Shown here one piece after another: positions 16,931 through 25,235 of a DNA stretch of 51,005 bases; the first letter of the stretch is position 1; each line of letters begins with the position of its first letter. The stretch spans positions 1-51,005 of the forward strand of contig CAYOXX010000011.1 in assembly GCA_964408025.1 (NCBI GenBank), read 5' to 3'. The position numbers and the translations under genes were made by a program. A model generated the notes under the pieces. It saw only the letters and a program-made list of their open reading frames with translations. It was not told the origin of the DNA and made no database searches. The DNA is from CAYOXX01 sp964408025 (lineage in GTDB: Bacteria; Acidobacteriota; DATKUA01).

Positions 16931-19357
16931 CTATCTATGGAGTTCCCAGTAACTTGCGAAGGAAGCCTCGGACGACTTGCCCTCGACCGACGGCCGCGCG
17001 GCCGCGGCGATTCGACTGCGCAGCTCGGGGTCGTCCAGCAAACTGAGAATCGCCTCCTTGAGGGCTCGCCGGTCGCGCCCCGGAGTCACCAAGCCGGTCT
17101 TGCCGTCGTCTACGTTCTCCTTGGGGCCGCCTTTGTCGCTAACGATTACTGGCAGGCCGCTGGCCTGCGCCTCTAGGATCACATTGCCGAAGGTGTCGGT
17201 GGTGGAGGGAAATACGAACATGTCGGCCGAGGCGTAGACGTTGGCCAGCTCGTCGTGATCGAGGTTTCCGAGGAAGACGGCAGGATACGGTTTGAGCAGC
17301 TCCTGCAGCTCCTCGCGGTAGGGCCCGTCGCCGGCCAGGACGAGCATCAGGTCGTCGCGCGTGCGGCAGAGGTCTATGAAGACGTCGGCCAGCATGTCGA
17401 GGTCCTTTTCTTTGCTGATACGCCCGGCGTAGAGAAGCTTCAGCGAACTCCCCTTGCCGTCGTAGCGGTCCCAGATGGCCGGGTCGCGCTTGGCGGAGTT
17501 GAACAGCTCCATGTCGACGCCCCAGGGGATGAAGCGGACCAGGTCAGCCCTGACGCCGTGGGCCGCGAGGTTGTCCCGCGAGGCGATGCTGGGGGCGAAT
17601 ATCAGCTCCATGCGCTCGTAAAACCATTGGACGAACTTGGAGGCCGCGGTGGCCATCGAGTCGTCGCCGGTGAGGACGCGAACGTAGTCGGTGAGCTCGG
17701 TGTGGTAAGTGCCGACGAAGGGCAGGTGCAGTATCTTGGCGGTCAGCAGCGCCGCCAGCCCCATCGTCCCCGGGGTGGCGGCGTGGATCGAGGTGAACTC
17801 CTCCGCCTCACACCAGTCGAGGACGTCCAGCAGGCTCGGGAAGCGCATCTTAGTCTCGGGGTACTCGGGGACCGCGATCTCCGCGACGCTCTGGAAGTGC
17901 TTGACGTTGCCCTCGAAGCTCGTTTCTTCAGGGCCGGCCTTGACAATGTACATCTCGGCTCCGGCCCGCCGCGCCTCCTCGGCCATCTGCTTGACGACGA
18001 TGGCGACGCCGTTGACCTCGTCGTAGGTGTCGGTGAACATCGCCACCTTCCTCTTGCTGCGCAGCCGCATGTGCTCGGGCAGGTAGACGCGGTTGACCTC
18101 GTCGATCAGCCGGTTGCTGGCGCTGGTGGCGCCGTAGGCGGAGTAGTAGGGGAGCATGAAGAAGTGCGCCGTGCCGATAGCGGGTACGATATCGAGCACA
18201 TTCGAGAGCCTCACCTCCCCGGCCGCCTCGAGCAGCTCGCCGGCGAGGCGTGCCACCACCCTGTTGCCCACGTCGCTTAGGAAGCTGTAGACCCCGAGGT
18301 TGACCACGTCCTTGTCCTCGGGGAGCGGCTCGAACAGCAGCTTCTTGTGCTCCGGCTTGATCCTGATCAGCTCCTTGGCCTCCTCCTTGATCATGGTGAG
18401 GATCCGGTAGGGGCTGGTGTCGGGCTCGGACAGGCCCAGCTTCTTCTTGATCTTCCGGATCACCACGTCCAGAGTGCTCGGCTTGGCCGACTCGTCGTCG
18501 AACAGGATCTTCATGACCATGTAGTGCAGCGAGTCGCCCCGGGAGGGCTTGTAGGCCCCCAGGACGTTGACGATGTAGTTGTAGGCGACGCGGTAGATGT
18601 TGTGCGCCAGCGTGTGGGAAGTGCCGATGGTGCCCTCGACCCGCGACTCGCCGCGCCGCACGGCGTCGAAGAACTCCTCGATGGCGTCCACCCTGGGGAC
18701 GGCCGTGCACGTGGTGGCGATCAGCATGCCGCCGTGGTCGTCGCTGCCTGCCGTGCAGTTCTTGCGCCACGGCTCCTCGCCGACCGGCTCCAGGCCGTGC
18801 TTTTCGGCCAGCCTATATATCGTCTCCCTGTCGAGGCGCTCCAGCAGCCGGCGGATAGTCAGGTTCTGCGGCTTGGTGCGCGTGCCGTTGAGAACCTCCA
18901 TATTCTTGAACAGCAGCAGGCACTGCTCGAAGCGGTCTATGTCCAGCAGCCCGTTCATCACATAGAGCGGGTGGGCGAGGACGTGGAAGATGCCCTCGTC
19001 GTTGAGGTAGGCTACCAGCTCGAAGACGTTCTCGCGCAGCCGCATCGTCTCGGCGTGTTGCGCCTCGTCTATCCCCAGGGTGATGACGTCGATCTTGCAG
19101 CCGTTGTCCGGAAAGTAGGTAGCCAACTCGCAGCCGAGGACGACGCCGGGCAGGTGAGCGATCTCCAGGCAGCCATCGATCGCGTTGTGGTCGGTGACGG
19201 TGACGAACTGCATGCCCCGCTTCTTCGCCAGCTCGTATATCTCGATCGGCTCGGTGAACGACTCGGGGCAGCCTATCTTGCGCAGGAACCACTCCGACGG
19301 CTCCCCCGAGAACTTGGAGTGGACATGAGGGTCCAGCTTGCTAAGCTCTCGCTCCAT
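16931..19357 (-). CDS. PHP-domain / family 4 glycosyltransferase fusion
   Basis: An 808-residue two-domain protein. Residues about 6-250 form a PHP-type metallo-hydrolase domain: DPHVHSKFSG (9-18), TVTDHNAIDG (53-62), GCELATYF (75-82), HVLAHPLY (125-132) and GSDDHGG (204-210) supply the expected His/Asp/Glu metal ligands. Residues about 436-808 are a GT-B glycosyltransferase of family 4, with GTYHTELTDY (549-558), LLYAGRISKEKD (641-652), LVLAGDGPY (672-680) and the donor-site stretch FGNVILEAQASGLPV (723-737). About 185 residues between them match nothing I recognise. The ATG at 19357 is preceded by GGGGAG; upstream in-frame codons give a poor, Arg-rich extension and are rejected. Sugar donor, acceptor and the PHP substrate are unknown. 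Confidence 0.85.
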   Translation of the reverse strand: MERELSKLDPHVHSKFSGEPSEWFLRKIGCPESFTEPIEIYELAKKRGMQFVTVTDHNAIDGCLEIAHLPGVVLGCELATYFPDNGCKIDVITLGIDEAQHAETMRLRENVFELVAYLNDEGIFHVLAHPLYVMNGLLDIDRFEQCLLLFKNMEVLNGTRTKPQNLTIRRLLERLDRETIYRLAEKHGLEPVGEEPWRKNCTAGSDDHGGMLIATTCTAVPRVDAIEEFFDAVRRGESRVEGTIGTSHTLAHNIYRVAYNYIVNVLGAYKPSRGDSLHYMVMKILFDDESAKPSTLDVVIRKIKKKLGLSEPDTSPYRILTMIKEEAKELIRIKPEHKKLLFEPLPEDKDVVNLGVYSFLSDVGNRVVARLAGELLEAAGEVRLSNVLDIVPAIGTAHFFMLPYYSAYGATSASNRLIDEVNRVYLPEHMRLRSKRKVAMFTDTYDEVNGVAIVVKQMAEEARRAGAEMYIVKAGPEETSFEGNVKHFQSVAEIAVPEYPETKMRFPSLLDVLDWCEAEEFTSIHAATPGTMGLAALLTAKILHLPFVGTYHTELTDYVRVLTGDDSMATAASKFVQWFYERMELIFAPSIASRDNLAAHGVRADLVRFIPWGVDMELFNSAKRDPAIWDRYDGKGSSLKLLYAGRISKEKDLDMLADVFIDLCRTRDDLMLVLAGDGPYREELQELLKPYPAVFLGNLDHDELANVYASADMFVFPSTTDTFGNVILEAQASGLPVIVSDKGGPKENVDDGKTGLVTPGRDRRALKEAILSLLDDPELRSRIAAAARPSVEGKSSEASFASYWELHR

Positions 19358-19666
19358 TTTCTCCCCGTAGTTTCCCTTTGCCACAGCCTCCCGGCCGCGC
19401 CGATTTCCGCCTTGCGCGAAGAGCCAGATGCTATCAGAACCTCCGCACCCGCGCAACGGACGCCTGCCAGCCGGGGCGCACGGCACGTCCGGTAAAATCC
19501 ACATAGCCTATCGACGAAGCTCAAAATTTATACCCACTATCGGCCGACAGGAATGTCGGCGCTCCCGAAATGGACACGTTGCTGCCGACAGTAATGCCGG
19601 TCCCCTCAAACCAGGAGCGTGGACATTCGGTTCCAGGCAAACCGCACCGAAAACTTCGCGCTCGCC
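19358..19666. other. 309-base gap between LOG gene and PHP-GT gene, with REP-like hairpins
   Basis: No gene is seen. It holds the leader of the PHP-GT gene on one side and two REP-like hairpins at 19543-19600. No promoter of good quality was recognised. Confidence 0.5.
19543..19600. repeat. two dispersed hairpins of the GCCGACA-GGAA-TGTCGGC family
   Basis: The first hairpin (19543-19560) is a perfect 7-bp stem with a GGAA loop and matches the core of the tandem repeat at 6832-6954 in reverse orientation. The second (19584-19600, GCCGACA-GTAA-TGCCGG) is a degenerate copy. Occurrence at two separate intergenic sites in one window indicates a genome-wide REP-like family. Confidence 0.7.
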
Positions 19667-20722
19667 TCAGGCGAATTGGTTGATCCTGTCGATCATGCGG
19701 CGCAGGCGACCGAAGCTCCTGCGGTCGAAGCGAAAGACCAGCCTCGGCAGCTCCGGGAACTCGATTTCGCCGTCGGCGTCCGCCTCGCCGGTCAGGGCCT
19801 CGCGCTGCTCGATGCGGCCCTGCGGCACGATGGCGCCGAAATCTCGGTTGAGCCCGATGAGCTCCGCGTCGCGCAGCGGCCGCTCGAGGCGCAGCACCAT
19901 GCGGTCGCCGACCCAGCGCTGCGAGTGGTAGTTGCGGTAGAAGCCGGTGATGATGCGCACCGCCTCGTCGACATCGTAGGTAATCGACCAGAGGTAGAGG
20001 TCGTCCTTGGATATGAAGCCGTTCCTGAGCTGGCTGGTCTGCATGAAGCGCAGCCACTTGGTCCAGTAGTTCAGCTCCGGCACGTCGATCATCACTATCG
20101 GCAGCATAGGGCTCTTGCCGCATTGGATCAGCGTCAGCAGCTCGAACGCCTCGTCCAGAGTGCCGAAGCCGCCGGGGAAGAGCGCCAGGGCGTGGCTCTC
20201 CTTGATGAAGGTCAGCTTGCGGGTGAAGAAATACTTGAAGTTGATCAGCTTCTCGTCGCCCGCAACCACCTCGTTCGCCTTCTGCTCCCACGGCAGGTCG
20301 ATGTTGAGGCCGAAACTGCTCCGCGCGCCGGCGCCCCTGTTAGCCGCCAGCATGATCCCGTCACCAGCTCCGGTCATCACCATGAAGCCGTGCTCGGCAA
20401 TGCGCAGCGCGAACTCGCTCGCTGCCCGGAACGACTCGGAATCCGGGGCCGCCCGGGCCGAGCCGAACACGGTTACCTTGCGCCGCTCGCGGTAGGGCGA
20501 GAAGACACGGAAGCTGTGCCGCAGCTCCCTGGCCGCGGCGCTGGCGATCTTCCAGTCGAGACGCTCGACGTCCTCCTGCAGCATCTCGACTACCCTCTCG
20601 ATCTCCCGGCGTGCGTATACCAGGTTGGGGTTGTCACGAAAATCGGCGAGCAGGAGATCGATCTTTTTCGCCAGCTCGCTGCCCGGCGGGGAGCTGCCCC
20701 CCGCTCTCCTCTTCTTGCTCAT
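19667..20722 (-). CDS. LOG-family (TIGR00730-like) nucleotide 5'-monophosphate phosphoribohydrolase
   Basis: A 351-residue cytoplasmic Rossmann-type protein of the lysine-decarboxylase-like/LOG family, which cleaves nucleoside or cytokinin 5'-monophosphates to base and ribose 5-phosphate. Motifs: VTVFGSARA (83-91), GAGDGIM (118-124), an Arg in FFTRKL (168), and PGGFGTLDE (183-191), the family signature. About 90 extra residues at the C terminus have no recognised motif and make it longer than plant or short bacterial LOG proteins. Its ATG overlaps the stop of the secreted nucleotidase gene (ATGA, 20719-20722), so the two are co-translated. Which base it releases is unknown; older labels such as lysine decarboxylase would be wrong. 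Confidence 0.85.
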   Translation of the reverse strand: MSKKRRAGGSSPPGSELAKKIDLLLADFRDNPNLVYARREIERVVEMLQEDVERLDWKIASAAARELRHSFRVFSPYRERRKVTVFGSARAAPDSESFRAASEFALRIAEHGFMVMTGAGDGIMLAANRGAGARSSFGLNIDLPWEQKANEVVAGDEKLINFKYFFTRKLTFIKESHALALFPGGFGTLDEAFELLTLIQCGKSPMLPIVMIDVPELNYWTKWLRFMQTSQLRNGFISKDDLYLWSITYDVDEAVRIITGFYRNYHSQRWVGDRMVLRLERPLRDAELIGLNRDFGAIVPQGRIEQREALTGEADADGEIEFPELPRLVFRFDRRSFGRLRRMIDRINQFA

Positions 20723-22386
20723 CTCTCAACTTCCTGCGATTCCATGATATCTGGAGCGATGTACCAGTTGCGGCTGCAGCTCGGCTCCAGCGTGCCGCAC
20801 CGCCTCAGATAGTCTATTACTATTTCCCGTACTTCCAGCTCCGCGCGGGAAACGACAGGGCATCCGGCAAACATCCCGTACCCGTCTCCACCCACGAAGC
20901 GGTAGCTGTTGATGGCAGCGGTGAAGGTTTGCTCCGGTCGTATCGGCCTGCCTCGATAAGCCAGGTCTCGCACCCGCTGCCCCTTGGGCCGCGTCGGATC
21001 TATGCGATAGCTGACGCCTTCAGCGAAATCCACGCAGCCGGGATAGATCTCCTGGTCGGTGACGACCTCGAGCACCCCAACGGGCGTCAGCTCGATGCCG
21101 TCGTAATAGCGGGCTGCATGTTCCAGGGCCGCGCGAATTGTCTCCCCGTTAATCTCAACGGCCAGTAGCTGGTCGTCGTAGCGATAAAGGGCGTATACCT
21201 GCCGCAGTGTGATCGGCCCGGCTGGTATCTCGAACTGCTCGCCAATCGGAGGCGCCGCGAACGAGACATCCGCCTCCGTCGCCTCCAGCTGCGCGGTCTG
21301 CAACAGATCCGCCAGCGCCGTATCGCGAAAGAGGCCGTTTCCCGAGCTGAGCGGTTCCGCGGTTGCCCCTACCACATCGTTCAGGTAGCTTTCCGTCAGC
21401 TCGTGGGCTTCAAGCACCTCAGCAACGACCTCCGGATCGGGCTCGATCTCCTCCGTAACTGGGATGCTTCGTCCCGATCTGCCCGTCACGCGCCAGCCGC
21501 CCTCACCGTCGGGTTCAAGATCGACATCGATCCGGATGACACGCCGGCCGTAAGGAGGGCATGTGCAGGCGAAGGTCCCGCCGATCTGTTGCGGTTCGAT
21601 GAGGTCATGGGTATGGCCGGTCAGCAGCAGGTCGATACCCTCGATCTCTGTGGCCAGCTCGTAGGCCATGTTCTCCTCGGAATTTGTGAATCCTTCATCG
21701 CTATCAGGGTCACCCTCGAATCCGAAGTGGGCCAGAGCGATAACCAGATCGCAATTCCGCGGTCCACGCAGCGAGGGGATCCATACCCTCGCCATCCCGA
21801 CCGGATCGTTGAACACCAGGCCGGCGTAGTGCTCCGGCACCTCCCAGCTCGGGATCGCAGGCGTCGTCAGACCGATTACGGCGATGCGGACGCCGGCGCG
21901 CTCGACTACCTCGAACGGTAAGAAGACCCTCTCGCCGGTGATCTCATCTATTATGTTCGCTGAGAGGAACGGGAATTCGGCCTCCTCTTCGGCGGCGCGC
22001 AGGACACCCAGCCCATAGTTGAAATCGTGGTTGCCGACGACCATCGCATCGTAGCCGAGCAGATTCATCGCCCGCATCATCGGGTTGGGCAAACCCTCCT
22101 GCACGCGTTGAGTATAGAAGAGCAGCGGCGAACCCTGGATAGTATCGCCGCCGTCCAGCAGAATCGTGTTCGGATTTTCCTGCCGCACGCGGCGGATAAG
22201 CGTGCCGACTTTCGCCAGCCCAAATTCGGCCGGCTGCGCTGAGAAGTAGTCGTAGGGCAAAATATGACCATGCAGATCGCTGGTGAAAAGGACTGTTATG
22301 CGGACGGAAGCGTCCTGGGCCGCACCGGCGGCGATGGTCAGTATCGCAGCGGCGGCAACCGCAAGCGCGGCATGCGTTCTCCTCAT
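20719..22386 (-). CDS. secreted 5'-nucleotidase / UDP-sugar hydrolase family protein
   Basis: A 555-residue periplasmic phosphoesterase of the UshA/5'-nucleotidase family. The signal peptide covers about 1-23. The N-terminal metallophosphoesterase domain has SDLHGH (36-41), GGD (79-81), GNHDFNYG (118-125), an H in LAHFGF (near 220) and GHTHD (257-261). The C-terminal substrate domain includes TALADLLQTAQ and NSYRFVGGDGYGMF, the segment that stacks the base in this family. The predicted role is to strip phosphate from nucleotides outside the cytoplasm. It overlaps the LOG-type gene downstream by 4 bases. A weak minus-strand -10 (TATAAG) lies about 20 bases upstream. Confidence 0.9.
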   Translation of the reverse strand: MRRTHAALAVAAAAILTIAAGAAQDASVRITVLFTSDLHGHILPYDYFSAQPAEFGLAKVGTLIRRVRQENPNTILLDGGDTIQGSPLLFYTQRVQEGLPNPMMRAMNLLGYDAMVVGNHDFNYGLGVLRAAEEEAEFPFLSANIIDEITGERVFLPFEVVERAGVRIAVIGLTTPAIPSWEVPEHYAGLVFNDPVGMARVWIPSLRGPRNCDLVIALAHFGFEGDPDSDEGFTNSEENMAYELATEIEGIDLLLTGHTHDLIEPQQIGGTFACTCPPYGRRVIRIDVDLEPDGEGGWRVTGRSGRSIPVTEEIEPDPEVVAEVLEAHELTESYLNDVVGATAEPLSSGNGLFRDTALADLLQTAQLEATEADVSFAAPPIGEQFEIPAGPITLRQVYALYRYDDQLLAVEINGETIRAALEHAARYYDGIELTPVGVLEVVTDQEIYPGCVDFAEGVSYRIDPTRPKGQRVRDLAYRGRPIRPEQTFTAAINSYRFVGGDGYGMFAGCPVVSRAELEVREIVIDYLRRCGTLEPSCSRNWYIAPDIMESQEVER

Positions 22387-22593
22387 CGATCCTACCCCTT
22401 ATAGGTTCTTACATTAACGATTTACCACACCCGGGCTCCTTGTCGCCCCATGCGCCAAAGGTCAACCATATTGCGTCCCGCACCCACTACCGAGTCGGAC
22501 TACATTCCAAACTGTTCCCTACCCCGCCTGCCGCAACCTGTGCCTATGAAAAACCAAACACCGGTTGCACCGCTGGCCTGGGTAATGGTTGTG

Positions 22594-22602
22594 TGATATA
22601 CT
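22594..22602 (+). promoter_or_regulatory. extended -10 promoter (TGA-TATACT) of the coiled-coil protein gene
   Basis: TG at 22594-22595 followed by TATACT (22597-22602) forms an extended -10 element; no good -35 box is seen. Start near 22609 would give a short leader with GGAG at 22618-22621 before the ATG at 22630. Confidence 0.5.
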
Positions 22603-22629
22603 ATTACCAGCATTTCGTGGAGTAAACAG

Positions 22630-23397
22630 ATGAAAAGAATGGCCTTAGCCTTGGTCGTCTGCGTTGTCTTCGCCGTTGCACCGGCCCGCGCCGATATCAT
22701 CGTACTGACAAACGGCAACATACTGCACGTCGACGACGCGGTCGAGGAGGGCGAATTCGTCGTCTTCTACATCTTCAACGGCAGGATGGCGATCGAATTG
22801 GCGGCCGTCGAGCGGATCGTGAAGACCGATACGCGCGCCTCGGAGCCGATCCCGGGAGTGCTCAGCGCCAGCGGCGGCATAGCCTCCGCCGCGATCGGCG
22901 GGCAGAGGAGCGCCGAGTTACTCGGCGACGCGGCGTTAGGATCCGAGACGGGAGCAACCGATGACCGCGAATCCGAGGAGCTGGTGCAGTTCTACATCCA
23001 GCAGAAGCAGGGCCTGGAGCGCGAGATCTACTTCTACGAGCAGCAGATTCAGACGCTCCGGAGCGTGATCTACGCCAACTCGGCGATCTTCTCCGACACC
23101 AGCGAACAGCGCCGGCAGCTCGCGGAGATGGAGGAGCAGTTGCGGGAGAGCGAGGATCGCCTGAACCAGCTGGTAGACGACGCCCGCCGCGCCGGCCTCT
23201 CTCCGGGCGACCTGCGGACGATAATGGACGCCACCTTCATCCCCGAGGAGACCGAAAGCCGCCAGGTTTCGGATGAATACGACGAGCTCGGCCGCAGGTC
23301 CGACCTCGTAATAGGTGAGGAAGAAGAGAGAACGCGCAGCCGCGCAACAGAGGACGACGAAGACCGCAGGAGCAACGACGGCCGGCCGCGGCCCTAA
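22630..23397 (+). CDS. hypothetical periplasmic coiled-coil protein
   Basis: A 255-residue exported protein of unknown function. Residues 1-21 are a signal peptide ending in ARA. Residues about 22-65 (DIIVLTNGNILHVDD and following) look like the small beta domain often found after signal peptides in Acidobacteriota-type proteins. Residues about 115-185 form a coiled coil rich in Glu, Gln, Arg and Leu, and the C terminus is very charged and probably disordered. No catalytic motif. The start has GGAG eight bases upstream and an extended -10 promoter. It is convergent with the LapA-LapB fusion gene. I do not recognise a named family. Confidence 0.75.
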   Translation: MKRMALALVVCVVFAVAPARADIIVLTNGNILHVDDAVEEGEFVVFYIFNGRMAIELAAVERIVKTDTRASEPIPGVLSASGGIASAAIGGQRSAELLGDAALGSETGATDDRESEELVQFYIQQKQGLEREIYFYEQQIQTLRSVIYANSAIFSDTSEQRRQLAEMEEQLRESEDRLNQLVDDARRAGLSPGDLRTIMDATFIPEETESRQVSDEYDELGRRSDLVIGEEEERTRSRATEDDEDRRSNDGRPRP

Positions 23398-23620
23398 TCC
23401 GCATGAAGTAAGGTCCCACCGAAGTGCCAAGGATATGGATCGGCTGCTGGGACTCGAATTATTTTCCGGGGAGAAACGGAAATCCTTGGCAATAAGTCAG
23501 AGACCCTCGATTGCCGACGGCTCTTCAGGGAACCGACCGGTGCCGCCGATACCTGCTCGTTGTCCGGATTCGGTGTGCGAGCGCGCCATCGAGCCTTTCG
23601 CCGCCGCCCTACGCCAGGGC

Positions 23621-24976
23621 TCAGGCGTAGACCGGCCGCGACGAAACCTGCATGTCGCTGATGCTCTGACCCTTCTTGACGTTAAGCTGCACGGTGTTCC
23701 ACCTGCCGCAGCCCGAGCAGCGGGTCTGGTATGAGCTGTAGGTGGCACCGCAGGCGGTGCAGATGAACTCCGCCTCGAGAATCCCGGACGAGCGAATCAG
23801 TGTGCGGAAGGTCTCGGCGGCCTGCTCGCTTTCGCCTTTGCGCGACTGTATCTTCCCCATGAAGTAAAGCATCACCGGGGCGTACTCGAACTCGCTGTCG
23901 ATCTCCTCGAAAATGGCGATGGCGCGGTCGATCATCTCCAGGCGGTAGAACAGCTTTCCCAGCAGCAACCTCGCCAGCAGGCCTTCCTCCTCCTCGGAGA
24001 TTACCTTGTGGTACATCTCTATCGCCTTGTCCGGTTCTCCACTGTCGAGGAAATAATTCTCCAGCCAACCGAGCAGTATCGGAGCCTGGGTTGCTTCGTA
24101 ACCGCTGAGCCAAGCCTGTACGGCCTTCTCCTCGCTCCCCTGCTCCAGGTAGCACTCACCCAGCTTCAGGTGCGCGGGTCGGAAGGCCAGATCGCGACCA
24201 ATTATCCCCTCCAGTATGCTCGCCGCCGCCTGCAGCTCGCCACCCTCTTTCTTCAGCATCGCCACTTCGTACTCCAGCCCGCTGAGCAGCGCTGCCTCCT
24301 CCTGGCGCCGCTCGCTGTGGGATACCAGGGGTATCAGGTCGCGCTGCAACGCTAGGGCCCGGTTCCAGTCGCGCTCCTCGATCAGCATGTCGCGCAGCTC
24401 GCGGTAGATGGCGTTGTTGCCCTTCGGAGAGATCTCGATGATCTTCTCCAGCATCTCCTTCGCCTTGGCGGAGTCAGCGGCGGCACGGTAGTCTATGGCC
24501 AGCTCGTGCAGCACCTTGACGTTGTTCTGGCTCAGGCTCAGCGCCTGCTGGTGCAGGCTGATGCCCCGCTGGTGCTTGCCGGTGTTGCGCAGCAGCTCGC
24601 CGAACTTGATAAGCGTGCGGAAGTTGTCCGGATCGATGGCCAGTATCTCCTCGAAGAAGACGGCGGCCGACATGGTGTCGCCCTTCGAGATCGCCTCGAT
24701 GCCATAGTAGTACTTTTCCTCCACTCGCTTCATCGACCTGGAGAGCTTGCCAGACGGCGAGAAGAAGGCTACCACCGCCTTGGCCATCATCCAAAGGGCG
24801 GAAGCCAGGAAGCCAGCGGCCAAGCAAACTCCCACCGTGATCCACAGCGGAACGGAGGCCGTGCCGATCCACGGGAAACGTATTTCGCCGCTGGCCTGGT
24901 TCAGGTTGATGAAGGTAATCAAGTAATAGAACACCGCGAACAGGATGGCCAGCTTGATCACCGAGGAGATCTTCAT
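23621..24976 (-). CDS. lapB: LapA-LapB-like fusion: membrane anchor, TPR domain and C-terminal zinc module
   Basis: A 451-residue membrane-anchored TPR protein resembling LapB (YciM), which in E. coli tunes lipopolysaccharide synthesis through FtsH and LpxC. Two hydrophobic helices (about 5-24 and 43-70) flank a short periplasmic stretch (INLNQASGEIRFPWIG), the layout of the separate protein LapA (DUF1049). TPR-like repeats fill about 85-400. The C terminus carries CTAC (406-409) and CSGC (420-423), matching LapB's rubredoxin-like metal site. Thus LapA and LapB look fused, where E. coli has two adjacent genes. The ATG follows AGGGAG. A sigma-70 type promoter lies at 25010-25038. LPS control is inferred from homology. 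Confidence 0.8.
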   Translation of the reverse strand: MKISSVIKLAILFAVFYYLITFINLNQASGEIRFPWIGTASVPLWITVGVCLAAGFLASALWMMAKAVVAFFSPSGKLSRSMKRVEEKYYYGIEAISKGDTMSAAVFFEEILAIDPDNFRTLIKFGELLRNTGKHQRGISLHQQALSLSQNNVKVLHELAIDYRAAADSAKAKEMLEKIIEISPKGNNAIYRELRDMLIEERDWNRALALQRDLIPLVSHSERRQEEAALLSGLEYEVAMLKKEGGELQAAASILEGIIGRDLAFRPAHLKLGECYLEQGSEEKAVQAWLSGYEATQAPILLGWLENYFLDSGEPDKAIEMYHKVISEEEEGLLARLLLGKLFYRLEMIDRAIAIFEEIDSEFEYAPVMLYFMGKIQSRKGESEQAAETFRTLIRSSGILEAEFICTACGATYSSYQTRCSGCGRWNTVQLNVKKGQSISDMQVSSRPVYA

Positions 24977-25002
24977 CGCCGAAGCTCCCTGTATTCGTCT
25001 TG

Positions 25003-25038
25003 GTGTACAATTTTACACTCCCGTCACGACTATCTCAA
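25003..25038 (-). promoter_or_regulatory. promoter of the LapA-LapB gene with overlapping inverted repeat
   Basis: Minus strand: TTGAGA (complement of 25033-25038), 17-base spacer, TAAAAT (complement of 25010-25015). The -10 is embedded in a near-palindrome, GTGTACAATTTTACAC (25003-25018), a possible repressor site. Transcription would begin near 25003. Confidence 0.6.
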
Positions 25039-25106
25039 CCTGCAAACACCCCCTCGCCCTTTCGCCCTCTTGCCCCTTCGCCCGCTCCTGATACTCACCG
25101 CCGCTT

Positions 25107-25136
25107 GACCACCCTCGGCCCTCGACCTTAGAATGC
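25107..25136 (+). promoter_or_regulatory. sigma-70 promoter of the TPR gene
   Basis: TTGACC (25107-25112), 18-base spacer, TAGAAT (25131-25136). Start near 25143 gives a leader of about 90 bases before the chosen ATG. It is divergent from the LapA-LapB promoter. Confidence 0.55.
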
Positions 25137-25235
25137 CGCCGGCTTCCGTGGCGTCCCGAGTCCGGGCGCCTCCGCTTAACCGACGAATCACGTCAGGGGT
25201 TCGAAACCGTGCTCGGCAGCGCTCGACGACGGCAG

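Noticed and set aside
25185..25235. tRNA-like T-loop (GGTTCGAAACC) near the TPR gene
   Set aside because: No T-stem, anticodon stem or acceptor stem can be formed on either strand.
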